Assembly: GCF_026236535.1 (NCBI RefSeq)
Contig: NZ_JAHTMW010000002.1
Coordinates: 496,001-560,000, forward strand
Source: Streptomyces sp. SKN60
Lineage (GTDB): Bacteria; Actinomycetota; Actinomycetes; Streptomycetales; Streptomycetaceae
Length of the DNA stretch: 64,000 nt
Direction of reading: 5' to 3'
A model generated the notes under the pieces. The model saw nothing but the letters and a program-made list of their open reading frames with translations. It made no database searches and was not told the origin of the DNA. Position 1 is the first letter of the stretch, and each line of letters begins with the position of its first letter. The translations under genes and the position numbers were made by a program. Shown one piece after another: positions 44,935 to 53,268 of the stretch.

Positions 44935-47160
44935 TCACACGAGAGTGCTCCCTGTGAGCCGATGGGCGAGTGCGGTAAAGCGGCGCCCGGCCGAAACCGT
45001 GCGCACCGCCTGGGCGATCGCCTTGCGCGAGCCGACCAGGACAACGAGCTTCCGGGCGCGGGTGACAGCCGTGTAGAGCAGGTTGCGCTGGAGCATCATC
45101 CAGGCGCTGGTGGTGACCGGAATCACCACCGCCGGATACTCGCTGCCCTGCGAGCGGTGGATGGTCACAGCGTAGGCATGGGCCAGCTCGTCCAGCTCGT
45201 CGAAGTCGTACGGCACCTCCTCGTCCTCGTCGGTGCGCACGACGAGCCGCTGCTCGACGGGGTCGAGGGCGGTGACGACGCCGACGGTGCCGTTGAAGAC
45301 GCCGTTGGCGCCCTTCTCGTAGTTGTTGCGGATCTGGGTGACCTTGTCGCCGACCCGGAAGACCCGGCCGCCGAAGCGCTTCTCGGGGAGGTCGGGGCGG
45401 GCCGGGGTGATCGCCTGCTGGAGCAGCCCGTTGAGCGAGCCGGCGCCGGCCGGGCCCCGGTGCATGGGGGCGAGGACCTGGACGTCCCGCCTCGGGTCGA
45501 GGCCGAACTTGGCGGGAATCCGGCGGGCGGCGACCTCCACCGCGACCCGGGCGGCGTCCTCGGTCTCCTCCTCGGCGAAGAGGAAGAAGTCCGGCAGGCC
45601 GGTGGTGACGGGCTGCTCGCCCGCGTTGATCCGGTGCGCGTTGGTGACCACGCCGGACTGCTGCGCCTGCCGGAAGATCCGGGTGAGCCGGACCGCCGGC
45701 ACCGGGCTGCCCGGGGCGAGCAGATCGCCGAGCACCTCGCCCGCACCGACCGAGGGCAGCTGGTCCACGTCCCCGACCAGGAGCAGATGGGCCCCCGGGG
45801 CCACCGCCTTGACCAGCTTGTTCGCGAGCAGCAGGTCCAGCATCGAGGCCTCGTCGACCACGACCAGATCGGCGTCCAGCGGCTTGTCCCGGTCGTACGC
45901 GGCGTCGCCGCCGGGCTTCAGCTCCAGGAGCCGGTGCACGGTCGAGGCCTCGGCGCCGGTCAGCTCCGCGAGCCGTTTCGCGGCGCGGCCGGTGGGCGCG
46001 GCGAGCACCACCTTGGCCCGCTTGGCGCGGGCCAGCTCCACGATCGAGCGGACCGTGAAGGACTTGCCGCAGCCCGGTCCGCCGGTGAGGACCGCGACCT
46101 TACGGGTCAGGGCGAGGCGGACCGCCTCCTCCTGCTCCGGCGCGAGCGAGGCCCCGGTCCGCTCCGCCAGCCAGGCGAGGGCCCGGTCCCAGGCGACGTC
46201 CCGGAAGGCGGGCAGCCGGTCCTCCTCGGCGGCGAGCAGCCGGCGCAGCTGCCCGGCGAGGGACAGCTCGGCCCGGTGGAACGGCACCAGGAACACCCCG
46301 GTCACCGGCAGCCCCTCGGGGCCGGGCACCTTCTCCCGTACGACCCCCTCCGGGTCCTCGGCGAGCTCGCCCAGGCACTCGATGACCAGCCCGGTGTCGA
46401 CCTGGAGCAGCTTCACCGCGTCGGAGATCAGGCGCTCCTCGGGCAGGAAGCAGTGCCCCTGGTCGGTGGACTGCGACAGCGCGTACTGCAGGCCGGCCCG
46501 CACCCGGTCCGGGCTGTCGTGGGGGATGCCGACGGCCTGGGCGATCCGGTCGGCGGTGAGGAAGCCGATGCCCCAGACGTCGGCGGCCAGCCGGTAGGGC
46601 TGGTTCTTCACGACGCCGATCGAGGAGTCCCCGTACTTCTTGTAGATCCGCACCGCGATGGAGGTGGACACCCCGACGCCCTGCAGGAAGACCATCACCT
46701 CCTTGATCGCCTTCTGCTCCTCCCAGGCGGCGCCGATCAGCTTCGTCCGCTTCGGCCCGAGCCCCGGCACCTCGATCAGGCGCTTCGGCGCGGTCTCGAT
46801 GACGTCGAGGGTGTCGGTGCCGAAGTGGTCCACGATCCGCTCGGCGATGCGCGGCCCGATGCCCTTGATGAGGCCCGAGCCGAGATAGCGGCGGATGCCC
46901 TGGACGGTGGCGGGCAGCACCGTCGTGTAGTTCTCCACGGTGAACTGCCGCCCGTACTGCGGGTGCGAGCCCCACCGCCCCTGCATCCGCAGCGACTCCC
47001 CCGGCTGCGCCCCGAGCAGCGCCCCGACGACCGTCAGCAGGTCCCCGGACCCGCGCCCGGTGTCGACCCGGGCCACCGTGTACCCGGACTCCTCGTTGGC
47101 ATAGGTGATCCGCTCCAGGACCCCTTCGAGCACCGCGAGACTGCGCACTTCGCTGGACAT
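44935..47160 (-). CDS. recD2: RecD2-type DNA helicase
   Basis: This 741-residue SF1B helicase has an N-terminal OB-like domain and helix-hairpin-helix region (GSGLIKGIGPRIAERIVDHFG ... LIEVPGLGPKRTKLI), then the motor: Walker A TGGPGCGKSFTVRSIV, DEAS in VVVDEASMLDLLL, GDVDQLPSVGAGEVLGDL, and motif VI YTAVTRARKLVVLVG. RecD2 acts without RecBC as a 5'-3' helicase in replication-fork repair. Two perfect DnaA-box sequences lie 41 and 66 bp upstream of its start at 47160. Confidence 0.92.
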   Translation of the reverse strand: MSSEVRSLAVLEGVLERITYANEESGYTVARVDTGRGSGDLLTVVGALLGAQPGESLRMQGRWGSHPQYGRQFTVENYTTVLPATVQGIRRYLGSGLIKGIGPRIAERIVDHFGTDTLDVIETAPKRLIEVPGLGPKRTKLIGAAWEEQKAIKEVMVFLQGVGVSTSIAVRIYKKYGDSSIGVVKNQPYRLAADVWGIGFLTADRIAQAVGIPHDSPDRVRAGLQYALSQSTDQGHCFLPEERLISDAVKLLQVDTGLVIECLGELAEDPEGVVREKVPGPEGLPVTGVFLVPFHRAELSLAGQLRRLLAAEEDRLPAFRDVAWDRALAWLAERTGASLAPEQEEAVRLALTRKVAVLTGGPGCGKSFTVRSIVELARAKRAKVVLAAPTGRAAKRLAELTGAEASTVHRLLELKPGGDAAYDRDKPLDADLVVVDEASMLDLLLANKLVKAVAPGAHLLLVGDVDQLPSVGAGEVLGDLLAPGSPVPAVRLTRIFRQAQQSGVVTNAHRINAGEQPVTTGLPDFFLFAEEETEDAARVAVEVAARRIPAKFGLDPRRDVQVLAPMHRGPAGAGSLNGLLQQAITPARPDLPEKRFGGRVFRVGDKVTQIRNNYEKGANGVFNGTVGVVTALDPVEQRLVVRTDEDEEVPYDFDELDELAHAYAVTIHRSQGSEYPAVVIPVTTSAWMMLQRNLLYTAVTRARKLVVLVGSRKAIAQAVRTVSAGRRFTALAHRLTGSTLV

Positions 47161-47200
47161 GCCCCGAAGGTAGCGAAGCCCTCGGACAACGGGGCGGGCC

Positions 47201-47234
47201 TGTGGACAACCCGGATGCGCGCACCTGTGGACAA
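47201..47234. promoter_or_regulatory. Two DnaA-box sequences upstream of recD2
   Basis: TGTGGACAA occurs at 47201-47209 and 47226-47234, both in the same orientation, 25 bp apart. This is the exact complement of TTGTCCACA, the preferred DnaA box of Streptomyces. Each is part of a longer shared CCTGTGGACAAC. Confidence 0.65.
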
Positions 47235-47254
47235 CGCCCGCCCCTGCCCGGGAC

Positions 47255-48058
47255 TCACACGGCCAGGAATGCCTCCAGCGTCTCCTCCAGGACCTCCACG
47301 CCGTCGCGCGCCCACAGGGCGTCGTTGAAGAGTTCGACCTCCACCGGGCCCGTGTAGCCCGCCTTCTCGACCAGGGCCGCCCAGGCGGGGAGATCGATCG
47401 CGCCGGTGCCGAGCCGGCCGCGGCCGTTGAGGACGCCGGCCGGGAGCGGGGTGGTCCAGTCGGCGAGCTGGAAGGAGTGGATGCGGCCGGCCGCGCCCGC
47501 GCGGGCGACGGCGGCCGGGGCGCGGTCGTCCCACCAGAGGTGGTAGGTGTCGACCGTGACGCCCACCTGGTCGGCCGGGAAGTGCTCGGCGATCTCCAGG
47601 GCCTGGTCCAGGGTGGAGACCGCGCAGCGGTCGGAGGCATACATCGGGTGGAGGGGCTCGATGGCGAGGCGGACGCCCCGCTCGCCCGCGTACGGGGCGA
47701 GCGCGCCGATGGCCTCGGTGATCCGGGCCCGGGCGGCGGGCAGGTCCGGGCAGGCCGGGGTGAGGCCGCCGGAGACCAGGACGAGGGTGTCGGTGCCGAG
47801 GACCGCGGCCTCGTCGATGGCCGCGCGGTTCTCCGCCTCCCAGCCCTCACCGGTGAAGAAGCCGCCCCGGCACAGCGTGGTGACGGCGAGCCCCGCGTCC
47901 CGTACGAGCGCGGCGGCGGCCTCGATCCCGTACTCCTGGACGGGTTCGCGCCACAGGCCCACGCCCGGGATGCCGAGCCGGACGCACTCCCGCACGAGGT
48001 CGGGGAGGGCGAGCTGCTTCACGGTCATCTGGTTGATGCCGAAGCGTTCGAGGTTCAC
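47255..48058 (-). CDS. Sugar phosphate isomerase/epimerase (TIM barrel)
   Basis: This 267-residue protein of the xylose-isomerase-like superfamily begins NLERFGINQMTVKQLALPDLV. Metal-ligand segments are LAIEPLHPMYASDRCAVS, GVTVDTYHLWWDD and HSFQLADW, with a final VEVELFND. The family isomerises or epimerises keto sugars or inositol-like rings. It is the last gene of a three-gene unit with an oxidoreductase and a DUF993 enzyme, joined by a 4-bp overlap, and probably processes their product. Confidence 0.82.
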   Translation of the reverse strand: MNLERFGINQMTVKQLALPDLVRECVRLGIPGVGLWREPVQEYGIEAAAALVRDAGLAVTTLCRGGFFTGEGWEAENRAAIDEAAVLGTDTLVLVSGGLTPACPDLPAARARITEAIGALAPYAGERGVRLAIEPLHPMYASDRCAVSTLDQALEIAEHFPADQVGVTVDTYHLWWDDRAPAAVARAGAAGRIHSFQLADWTTPLPAGVLNGRGRLGTGAIDLPAWAALVEKAGYTGPVEVELFNDALWARDGVEVLEETLEAFLAV

Positions 48059-49209
48059 TGGGCGACTCCGTACACGGTGAGGAGCGAGCGCATCCGGGAC
48101 TCCGCGCGCGCCGGGTCGGGGAACAGGCCGAGGCCGTCGGCCAGTTCGTACGCCCGGGCGAGGTGGGGCAGGGAGCGGGCGGACTGCAGGCCGCCGGCCA
48201 TCGTGAAGTGCTCCTGGTGGCCGGCCAGCCAGGCGAGGAACACCACCCCCGTCTTGTAGAAGCGGGTGGGGGTCTCGAAGAGATGGCGGGACAACTCCAC
48301 CGTCGGGTCGAGGACGGCGCGGAAGCCTGCCGTGTCGCCCGTGTCGAGCACCCTGACCGCCTCCGCCGCCAGCGGACCCAGCGGGTCGAAGATCCCGAGC
48401 AGCGCGTGGCTGAAACCGTGAGTGTCCCCCGCGATCAGTTCGGGGTAGTGGAAGTCGTCGCCCGTGTAGCAGCGGACCCCGTCCGGCAGCCGGCGGCGCA
48501 GCGCGACCTCGCGGCCCGCGTCGAGCAGCGAGACCTTGATGCCGTCGACCTTGTCGGGGTGCGCGGCGATGACCTCAAGGAACACCTCCGTCGCCGCGTC
48601 CAGGTCCGCCGACCCCCAGTAGCCCGCCAGGGCCGGGTCGAACATCGGGCCCAGCCAGTGCAGGATCACCGGCTCGGCGGCCTGGCGCAGCAGCTGCCCG
48701 TAGACCTCCAGGTAGTCCTCGGGGCCGGTCGCGGTGGCCGCGAGGGCGCGGGAGGCCATGAGGATCGCCTGGGCGCCCGACTCCTCGACGACGGCGAGCT
48801 GTTCCTCGTACGCCGCGCGGATCTCCGTAAGAGAGGCCGGGCCGGTGGGGAGTTGGTCGGTGCCGACCCCGCACGCGATCGGGCCGCCCACCGCCTTCGC
48901 CTCGGCGGCGCTGCGGCGGATCAGCTCGGCCGCGCCCGCCCAGTCCAGGCCCATGCCGCGCTGCGCGGTGTCCATCGCCTCGGCGACGCCGAGCCCGTGG
49001 GACCACAGATGGCGGCGGAAGGCGAGGGTGGCGTCCCAGTCGAGGGCGGCAGGGCCGTCGGGGGTGGTGTCGGCGTACGGGTCGGCGACGACGTGCGCGG
49101 CGGAGAAGACCGTACGGGAGACCAGCGGGCCGGCCCCGGTGAGCGCGAGCGGCTCGGTACGGGGGGTGTACGCGCGCGTGCCGCCGCCCGGCAGGGGAAG
49201 GGCGATCAC
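48055..49209 (-). CDS. DUF993 protein, dihydrodipicolinate-synthase-like aldolase
   Basis: This 384-residue protein begins GTG (VIALPLPGGGTRAYTPR). The internal pattern (AILMASRALAATATGPEDYLEVYGQLLRQAAEPVILHWLGPMFDPALAGYWGS ... DKVDGIKVSLLD) is of DapA-type TIM barrels, with a Lys in GIKVS at the place of the Schiff-base lysine. DUF993 has no established reaction; aldol cleavage or lyase action on an oxidised sugar is inferred. It overlaps the isomerase and the oxidoreductase genes by 4 bp each. Confidence 0.75.
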   Translation of the reverse strand: MIALPLPGGGTRAYTPRTEPLALTGAGPLVSRTVFSAAHVVADPYADTTPDGPAALDWDATLAFRRHLWSHGLGVAEAMDTAQRGMGLDWAGAAELIRRSAAEAKAVGGPIACGVGTDQLPTGPASLTEIRAAYEEQLAVVEESGAQAILMASRALAATATGPEDYLEVYGQLLRQAAEPVILHWLGPMFDPALAGYWGSADLDAATEVFLEVIAAHPDKVDGIKVSLLDAGREVALRRRLPDGVRCYTGDDFHYPELIAGDTHGFSHALLGIFDPLGPLAAEAVRVLDTGDTAGFRAVLDPTVELSRHLFETPTRFYKTGVVFLAWLAGHQEHFTMAGGLQSARSLPHLARAYELADGLGLFPDPARAESRMRSLLTVYGVAQ

Positions 49210-50369
49210 AGCGCGACCTCCGGGACCTCGATCCGGCGCCCCTCCGCCGCCGAGCGCAGGCCCAGCTCGGCGAGCTGCACGCCGCGCGCCCCCGCGAGCA
49301 GGTCCCAGTGGTACGGCTCGCCGAGCACGACGTGCCGCAGGAACAGCTCCCACTGGGCCTTGAAGCCGTTGTCGAACTCGGCGTTGTCCGGCACCTCCTG
49401 CCACTGCTCACGGAAGGGCTCGGTCGCCGGGATGTCCGGGTTCCACACCGGCTTCGGGGTGGCGGCGCGGTGCTGGATCCGGCAGCCGCGAAGGCCGGCG
49501 ACGGCGGAGCCGTGCGTCCCGTCGACCTGGAACTCGACCAGCTCGTCGCGGTGCACCCGGACCGCCCAGGAGGAGTTGATCTGCGCGATCGCGCCGCCCG
49601 CCAGCTGGAAGATGCCGTACGCGGCGTCGTCGGCCGTCGCCTCGTACGGCTTGCCCCGCTCGTCCCAGCGGCGCGGCACATGGGTGGCGACGGCGGCGGT
49701 GACGGAGGTGACCCGGCCGAACAGCTCGTGGAGCACGTACTCCCAGTGCGGGAACATGTCGACGACGATGCCGCCGCCGTCCTCCGCGCGGTAGTTCCAG
49801 CTGGGGCGCTGCGCCTCCTGCCAGTCGCCCTCGAAGACCCAGTAGCCGAACTCGCCGCGCACGGACAGGATCTCGCCGAAGAAGCCGCCGTCGATCAGCC
49901 GCTTCAGCTTGCGCAGACCCGGCAGGAACAGCTTGTCCTGGACGACGCCGTGCCGGATGCCCTTCTCCTGGGCCAGCCGGGCGAGTTCGAGGGCGCCGGC
50001 CAGGTCACCGGCGGTGGGCTTCTCGGTGTAGACGTGCTTGCCGGCGGCGATGGCCCTGGTCAGCGCGGCGACGCGGGCGGAGGTGACCTGCGCGTCGAAG
50101 TAGATGTCGATCGTGTCGTCGGCGAGGACCGCGTCGAGGTCGGTGGACCACTCGGTCAGCCCGTGCCGCTCGGCGAGCGCGCGCAGCGCGGGTTCGCGGC
50201 GGCCTACGAGGACCGGTTCCGGCCACAGGACCTGGCCGTCGCCGAGGTCGAGTCCGCCCTGCTCGCGCAGGGCGAGGATCGAGCGGACGAGGTGCTGGCG
50301 GTATCCCATGCGGCCGGTGACGCCGTTCATGGCGATGCGGACGGTGCGGCGGGCGGTGCGGGGTGTCAC
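49206..50369 (-). CDS. Gfo/Idh/MocA-family oxidoreductase
   Basis: This 387-residue protein has an N-terminal Rossmann domain (TVRIAMNGVTGRMGYRQHLVRSILALREQ) and the EKP motif in GKHVYTEKPTAGDLAGALELARLA, both typical of NAD(P)-dependent sugar or cyclitol dehydrogenases. A C-terminal beta-sheet domain follows. The nucleotide loop is the variant NGVTGRMGY, not GxGxxG. Start GTG 50369 has GGGAGG upstream. It is the first gene of the three-gene unit facing a LacI regulator, with a perfect operator between them. Confidence 0.87.
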   Translation of the reverse strand: MTPRTARRTVRIAMNGVTGRMGYRQHLVRSILALREQGGLDLGDGQVLWPEPVLVGRREPALRALAERHGLTEWSTDLDAVLADDTIDIYFDAQVTSARVAALTRAIAAGKHVYTEKPTAGDLAGALELARLAQEKGIRHGVVQDKLFLPGLRKLKRLIDGGFFGEILSVRGEFGYWVFEGDWQEAQRPSWNYRAEDGGGIVVDMFPHWEYVLHELFGRVTSVTAAVATHVPRRWDERGKPYEATADDAAYGIFQLAGGAIAQINSSWAVRVHRDELVEFQVDGTHGSAVAGLRGCRIQHRAATPKPVWNPDIPATEPFREQWQEVPDNAEFDNGFKAQWELFLRHVVLGEPYHWDLLAGARGVQLAELGLRSAAEGRRIEVPEVAL

Positions 50370-50433
50370 GGGGGTGTTCCTCCCGGAGGGGCGGAGCGGC
50401 GGAGGGGAGAGGCGGAGTGGACGGAAAGGATGA

Positions 50434-50449
50434 TAGAAAGCGCTTTCTA
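50434..50449. promoter_or_regulatory. LacI-family operator, 16-bp perfect palindrome
   Basis: TAGAAAGCGCTTTCTA, with the CG centre typical of LacI/GalR operators, lies between the divergent oxidoreductase (start 50369) and LacI (start 50511) genes. Confidence 0.85.
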
Positions 50450-50510
50450 CCAGGGATGACGCTAGCCTGCCGACATCACTGCCGACAAGGGCCCTGGAGG
50501 TACGCACGCG

Positions 50511-51557
50511 ATGACCGTCACCCTGGCGGACGTGGCAGCCCGCGCACAGGTCTCCCCCGCGACCGTCTCCCGCGTCCTGAACGGCAACTACCCGGTCGCC
50601 GCCGCCACCCGGGAGCGGGTGCTGCGCGCGGTGGACGAGCTCGACTACGTACCGAACGGTCCGGCCAGCTCGCTCGCCGCCGCCACCTCCGACCTGGTCG
50701 GCATCCTCGTCAACGACATCGCCGACCCCTTCTTCGGGATCATGGCCGGGGCCGCGCAGGGCGCCATCGGCGCGCCGGGCGCGGGGCGGGCCGGCGGCGA
50801 GAAACTGGCCGTGGTGTGCAACACCGGCGGCGACCCGGAACGCGAACTCACCTATCTCACCCTGCTCCAGCGGCAGCGGGCCGCGGCCGTGATCCTCACC
50901 GGCGGCTCCCTGGAGGACCCGGAGCACCTGGCGGCGGTGAGCGCGAAGCTGGCCCGGCTCACCGAGGCCGGCACCCGGGTGGTGCTGTGCGGGCGGCCCC
51001 CGCTGGAGGGGGTGTCGGCCGCCACGCTCGCCTTCGACAACCGGACCGGGGCGCGCCGGCTCACCGAGTACCTGCTCTCGCTCGGGCACCGGCGGATCGG
51101 TTACGTCGCGGGCCCGGAGAACCGCACCACCACCCGGCACCGCCTGGAGGGCCACCGGGCGGCGCTCGCGGCGGCCGGGGTCGCGGAGGGCCCGACCGTG
51201 CACGGCCGCTACGACCGCCCGTCCGGCTACGAGGTGACCGCCGAGCTCCTGTCCCGCGCCCCGGACCTGACGGCGGTCGTCGCCGCCAACGACACGGTCG
51301 CGCTCGGCGTCTGCGCGGCACTGCGCGACCGGGGCCTGAGCATCCCGGGCGACGTCTCGGTGGCCGGCTTCGACGACCTGCCCTTCTCGGTCGACGCGGT
51401 GCCCGCGCTCACGACCGTACGGCTCCCGCTGCACGAGGCGGGCGCGCGGGCCGGGCGGATCGCGCTCGGCACGGAGGAGCCGCCGGCGGGCGGCGAGCCC
51501 GCGACGATCCCGGCGGAGCTGGTGGTACGGGGGTCGACGGCGCCGCCGAAGGGGTGA
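50511..51557 (+). CDS. LacI-family transcriptional regulator
   Basis: This 348-residue protein starts with the LacI headpiece TLADVAARAQVSPATVSRVLNGNYPVAAATRERVLRAVDELDYVPNG, including the hinge helix, followed by a periplasmic-binding-protein-like sensor (LVGILVNDIADPFFGIMAGAAQGAI ... GHRRIGYVAGP ... VAANDTVALGVCAALRDRG ... VAGFDD). It most likely represses the divergent oxidoreductase-DUF993-isomerase operon and itself through the palindrome at 50434-50449. The inducer is probably a sugar, cyclitol or pathway intermediate. Confidence 0.93.
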   Translation: MTVTLADVAARAQVSPATVSRVLNGNYPVAAATRERVLRAVDELDYVPNGPASSLAAATSDLVGILVNDIADPFFGIMAGAAQGAIGAPGAGRAGGEKLAVVCNTGGDPERELTYLTLLQRQRAAAVILTGGSLEDPEHLAAVSAKLARLTEAGTRVVLCGRPPLEGVSAATLAFDNRTGARRLTEYLLSLGHRRIGYVAGPENRTTTRHRLEGHRAALAAAGVAEGPTVHGRYDRPSGYEVTAELLSRAPDLTAVVAANDTVALGVCAALRDRGLSIPGDVSVAGFDDLPFSVDAVPALTTVRLPLHEAGARAGRIALGTEEPPAGGEPATIPAELVVRGSTAPPKG

Positions 51558-51576
51558 CCGCAAGGCCTGACGGGCG

Positions 51577-52149
51577 TCAGGCGGTGCCGGGAACGGCGGC
51601 GTCCAGTCCCGTGGCGGCGAGGACGGCGTCGACGGTCTGCTCGACCGTCTGCTCCGCGTTGTCGATCCAGACGCCCTCGCCGGACAGTTCCTCGCGCATG
51701 GCCTCGTCGAGCCAACCCCAGTTGGTCGTCAGGCGCTTGTGGCGGGCGTTGTTGCGCTCCCAGGCCTTGTCAGGACCCGGGGCCAGGAAGACGACGTGCA
51801 GCGGCGTCCTCGCCCGGGCGTGGTAGAAGTCGAGGTGGGAGCGGCGGACCACCACGTCGTCGAGGACGGGCAGGAAGCCGGCCGCGACGAAGCTGTCGGC
51901 GAGCAGACAGGCGTGCCGGGCCCGCAGCAGGATCTGCCGGTCGGCCTCGGCGTCGCCGTCCGGGCTCGGCCAGTGGCCGCCGCTGACGATGAGCTCCTGG
52001 AGGTGGTCGACCTCGATGTGCGCGGACCGTGCGAACCGGGCCGCGAGGGCCGCCGCGACGGTGCTCTTGCCGCTGCCCGGGATGCCGGCCAACAGGACGG
52101 CGCCGGGCGCGGGTTCGGGGCTGTCGACGACGACGTTCTCGAAGGTCAT
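51577..52149 (-). CDS. P-loop kinase-like AAA protein
   Basis: This 190-residue protein has the Walker A loop VLLAGIPGSGKSTVAAALAARF near residue 25, then VDHLQEL and FLPVLDDVVVRRSHLDFYHARA. The overall plan resembles small-molecule kinases of the AAA/Zeta/chloramphenicol-phosphotransferase group. The substrate is unknown. It is preceded by 13-bp repeats at 52177-52228 and ends 20 bp from the LacI stop, convergent. Confidence 0.75.
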   Translation of the reverse strand: MTFENVVVDSPEPAPGAVLLAGIPGSGKSTVAAALAARFARSAHIEVDHLQELIVSGGHWPSPDGDAEADRQILLRARHACLLADSFVAAGFLPVLDDVVVRRSHLDFYHARARTPLHVVFLAPGPDKAWERNNARHKRLTTNWGWLDEAMREELSGEGVWIDNAEQTVEQTVDAVLAATGLDAAVPGTA

Positions 52150-52176
52150 GCACACTCTTTCAGCGGACGGTACGGG

Positions 52177-52228
52177 TCACGCGCACGGCTCACGCGCAGG
52201 GTCAGGCGTACGAGTCACGCGTACGGGT
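52177..52228. repeat. 13-bp repeats based on TCACGCG
   Basis: TCACGCG occurs at 52177, 52190 and 52215 and as TCAGGCG at 52202; a last partial unit begins at 52228. Steps are 13, 12, 13 and 13 bp. The array fills the gap between the kinase-like gene and the EamA gene. Confidence 0.65.
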
Positions 52229-52229
52229 C

Positions 52230-53177
52230 TCAGGGGCGTGACACAGTAGCCCGGCCCGCCTGGCGCAGCCAGGAAATATTCGGCGCGCGGCCGGTGGTCG
52301 GCCGGAGGGAGGTCAGGGCCACTCCCCCGACGAGCAGCGCGGCGGCGCACCAGCGCAGCGGGCTGACCGGTTCGCCGAGGAAGAGGGCGGCGGAGGACAT
52401 GCCGAAGACGGGGACGAGGAGGGAGAAGGGGGCCACGGAGGAGGCCGGGTGGCGGCGGAGCAGCCAGCCCCAGGCGCCGAAGCCGAAGACGGTGGTGACC
52501 CAGGCGACGTAGACGATGACGCCGGCGCCGGTCCAGTCGAGTCCGCGCAGCGCCGCCAGGTCGCGGTCGGGGCCTTCGAGGAGGAGGGAGAGGGCGAGCA
52601 GCGGGAGTACGGGGACGGTGCTGACCCAGACCATGAAGTTGAGCGGGTCGGGCGGGGCGGCCTTGCGGGTGAGGACGTTGGAGACGCCCCAGCAGACGGC
52701 GGCCGCGATCACCAGGACGAAGCCGGTGAGCGGTCCGGAGGTGCCCTCGTCGACGGCGGCGACGCCGATGCCGGCGAGCGCGACACCCATGCCCAGCACC
52801 TTGACCCTGCCGGGCCGCTCGCCGAGGGCGAGGAAGGCGAACAGGGCCGTGAAGACCGCCTGGACCTGCAGGATCAGGGAGGAGAGGCCGGCCGGGGCGC
52901 CGAGGCTCATGCCGGTGAAGAGCAGTCCGAACTTGGCGACGCCGAGGGCGAGTCCGACCCCCACGATCCTCCCCCACGGCCCTCCGGGCGTGGGAGGTGC
53001 CCCCAACGCCACCTTGGGCCTCCCGACGAAGAAGACGGCGGGCAGGGCGGCGACGAGGAAGCGGAGGGCGGAGAAGAGCAGCGGCGGGAAGTGGTCGAGG
53101 CCGATCTCGATGACGACGAAGTTGACTCCCCAGACGGCGGCGACCAGGGCGGCGAGGGCTACATGAGCGGGGCGCAT
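52230..53177 (-). CDS. EamA/DMT-family transporter
   Basis: This 315-residue protein has ten helices in two EamA repeats; the first opens VALAALVAAVWGVNFVVIEIGLDHFPPLLFSALRFLVAALPAVFFV and the second contains AAAVCWGVSNVLTRKAAPP. The family exports amino acids or metabolites. It is divergent from a LysR gene with a clear dyad between them, the arrangement typical of LysR-controlled exporters. Starts at 53177 or 53189 are possible. The substrate is unknown. Confidence 0.87.
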   Translation of the reverse strand: MRPAHVALAALVAAVWGVNFVVIEIGLDHFPPLLFSALRFLVAALPAVFFVGRPKVALGAPPTPGGPWGRIVGVGLALGVAKFGLLFTGMSLGAPAGLSSLILQVQAVFTALFAFLALGERPGRVKVLGMGVALAGIGVAAVDEGTSGPLTGFVLVIAAAVCWGVSNVLTRKAAPPDPLNFMVWVSTVPVLPLLALSLLLEGPDRDLAALRGLDWTGAGVIVYVAWVTTVFGFGAWGWLLRRHPASSVAPFSLLVPVFGMSSAALFLGEPVSPLRWCAAALLVGGVALTSLRPTTGRAPNISWLRQAGRATVSRP

Positions 53178-53205
53178 GGGGACGAGCATCGCCCGCCCGG
53201 ACCGT

Positions 53206-53251
53206 GTAGCACCAGCACGGATTCCTTCATGATTGGATGAAGCACTGCTAC
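53206..53251. promoter_or_regulatory. Nested dyad in the EamA/LysR divergent promoter
   Basis: GTAGCA (53206-53211) matches TGCTAC (53246-53251) and CTTCAT (53225-53230) matches ATGAAG (53237-53242), both exactly. The sites lie just before the LysR start and upstream of EamA, fitting LysR recognition and activation half-sites. Confidence 0.6.
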
Positions 53252-53268
53252 AGAAAGGGGTCGTCGAC

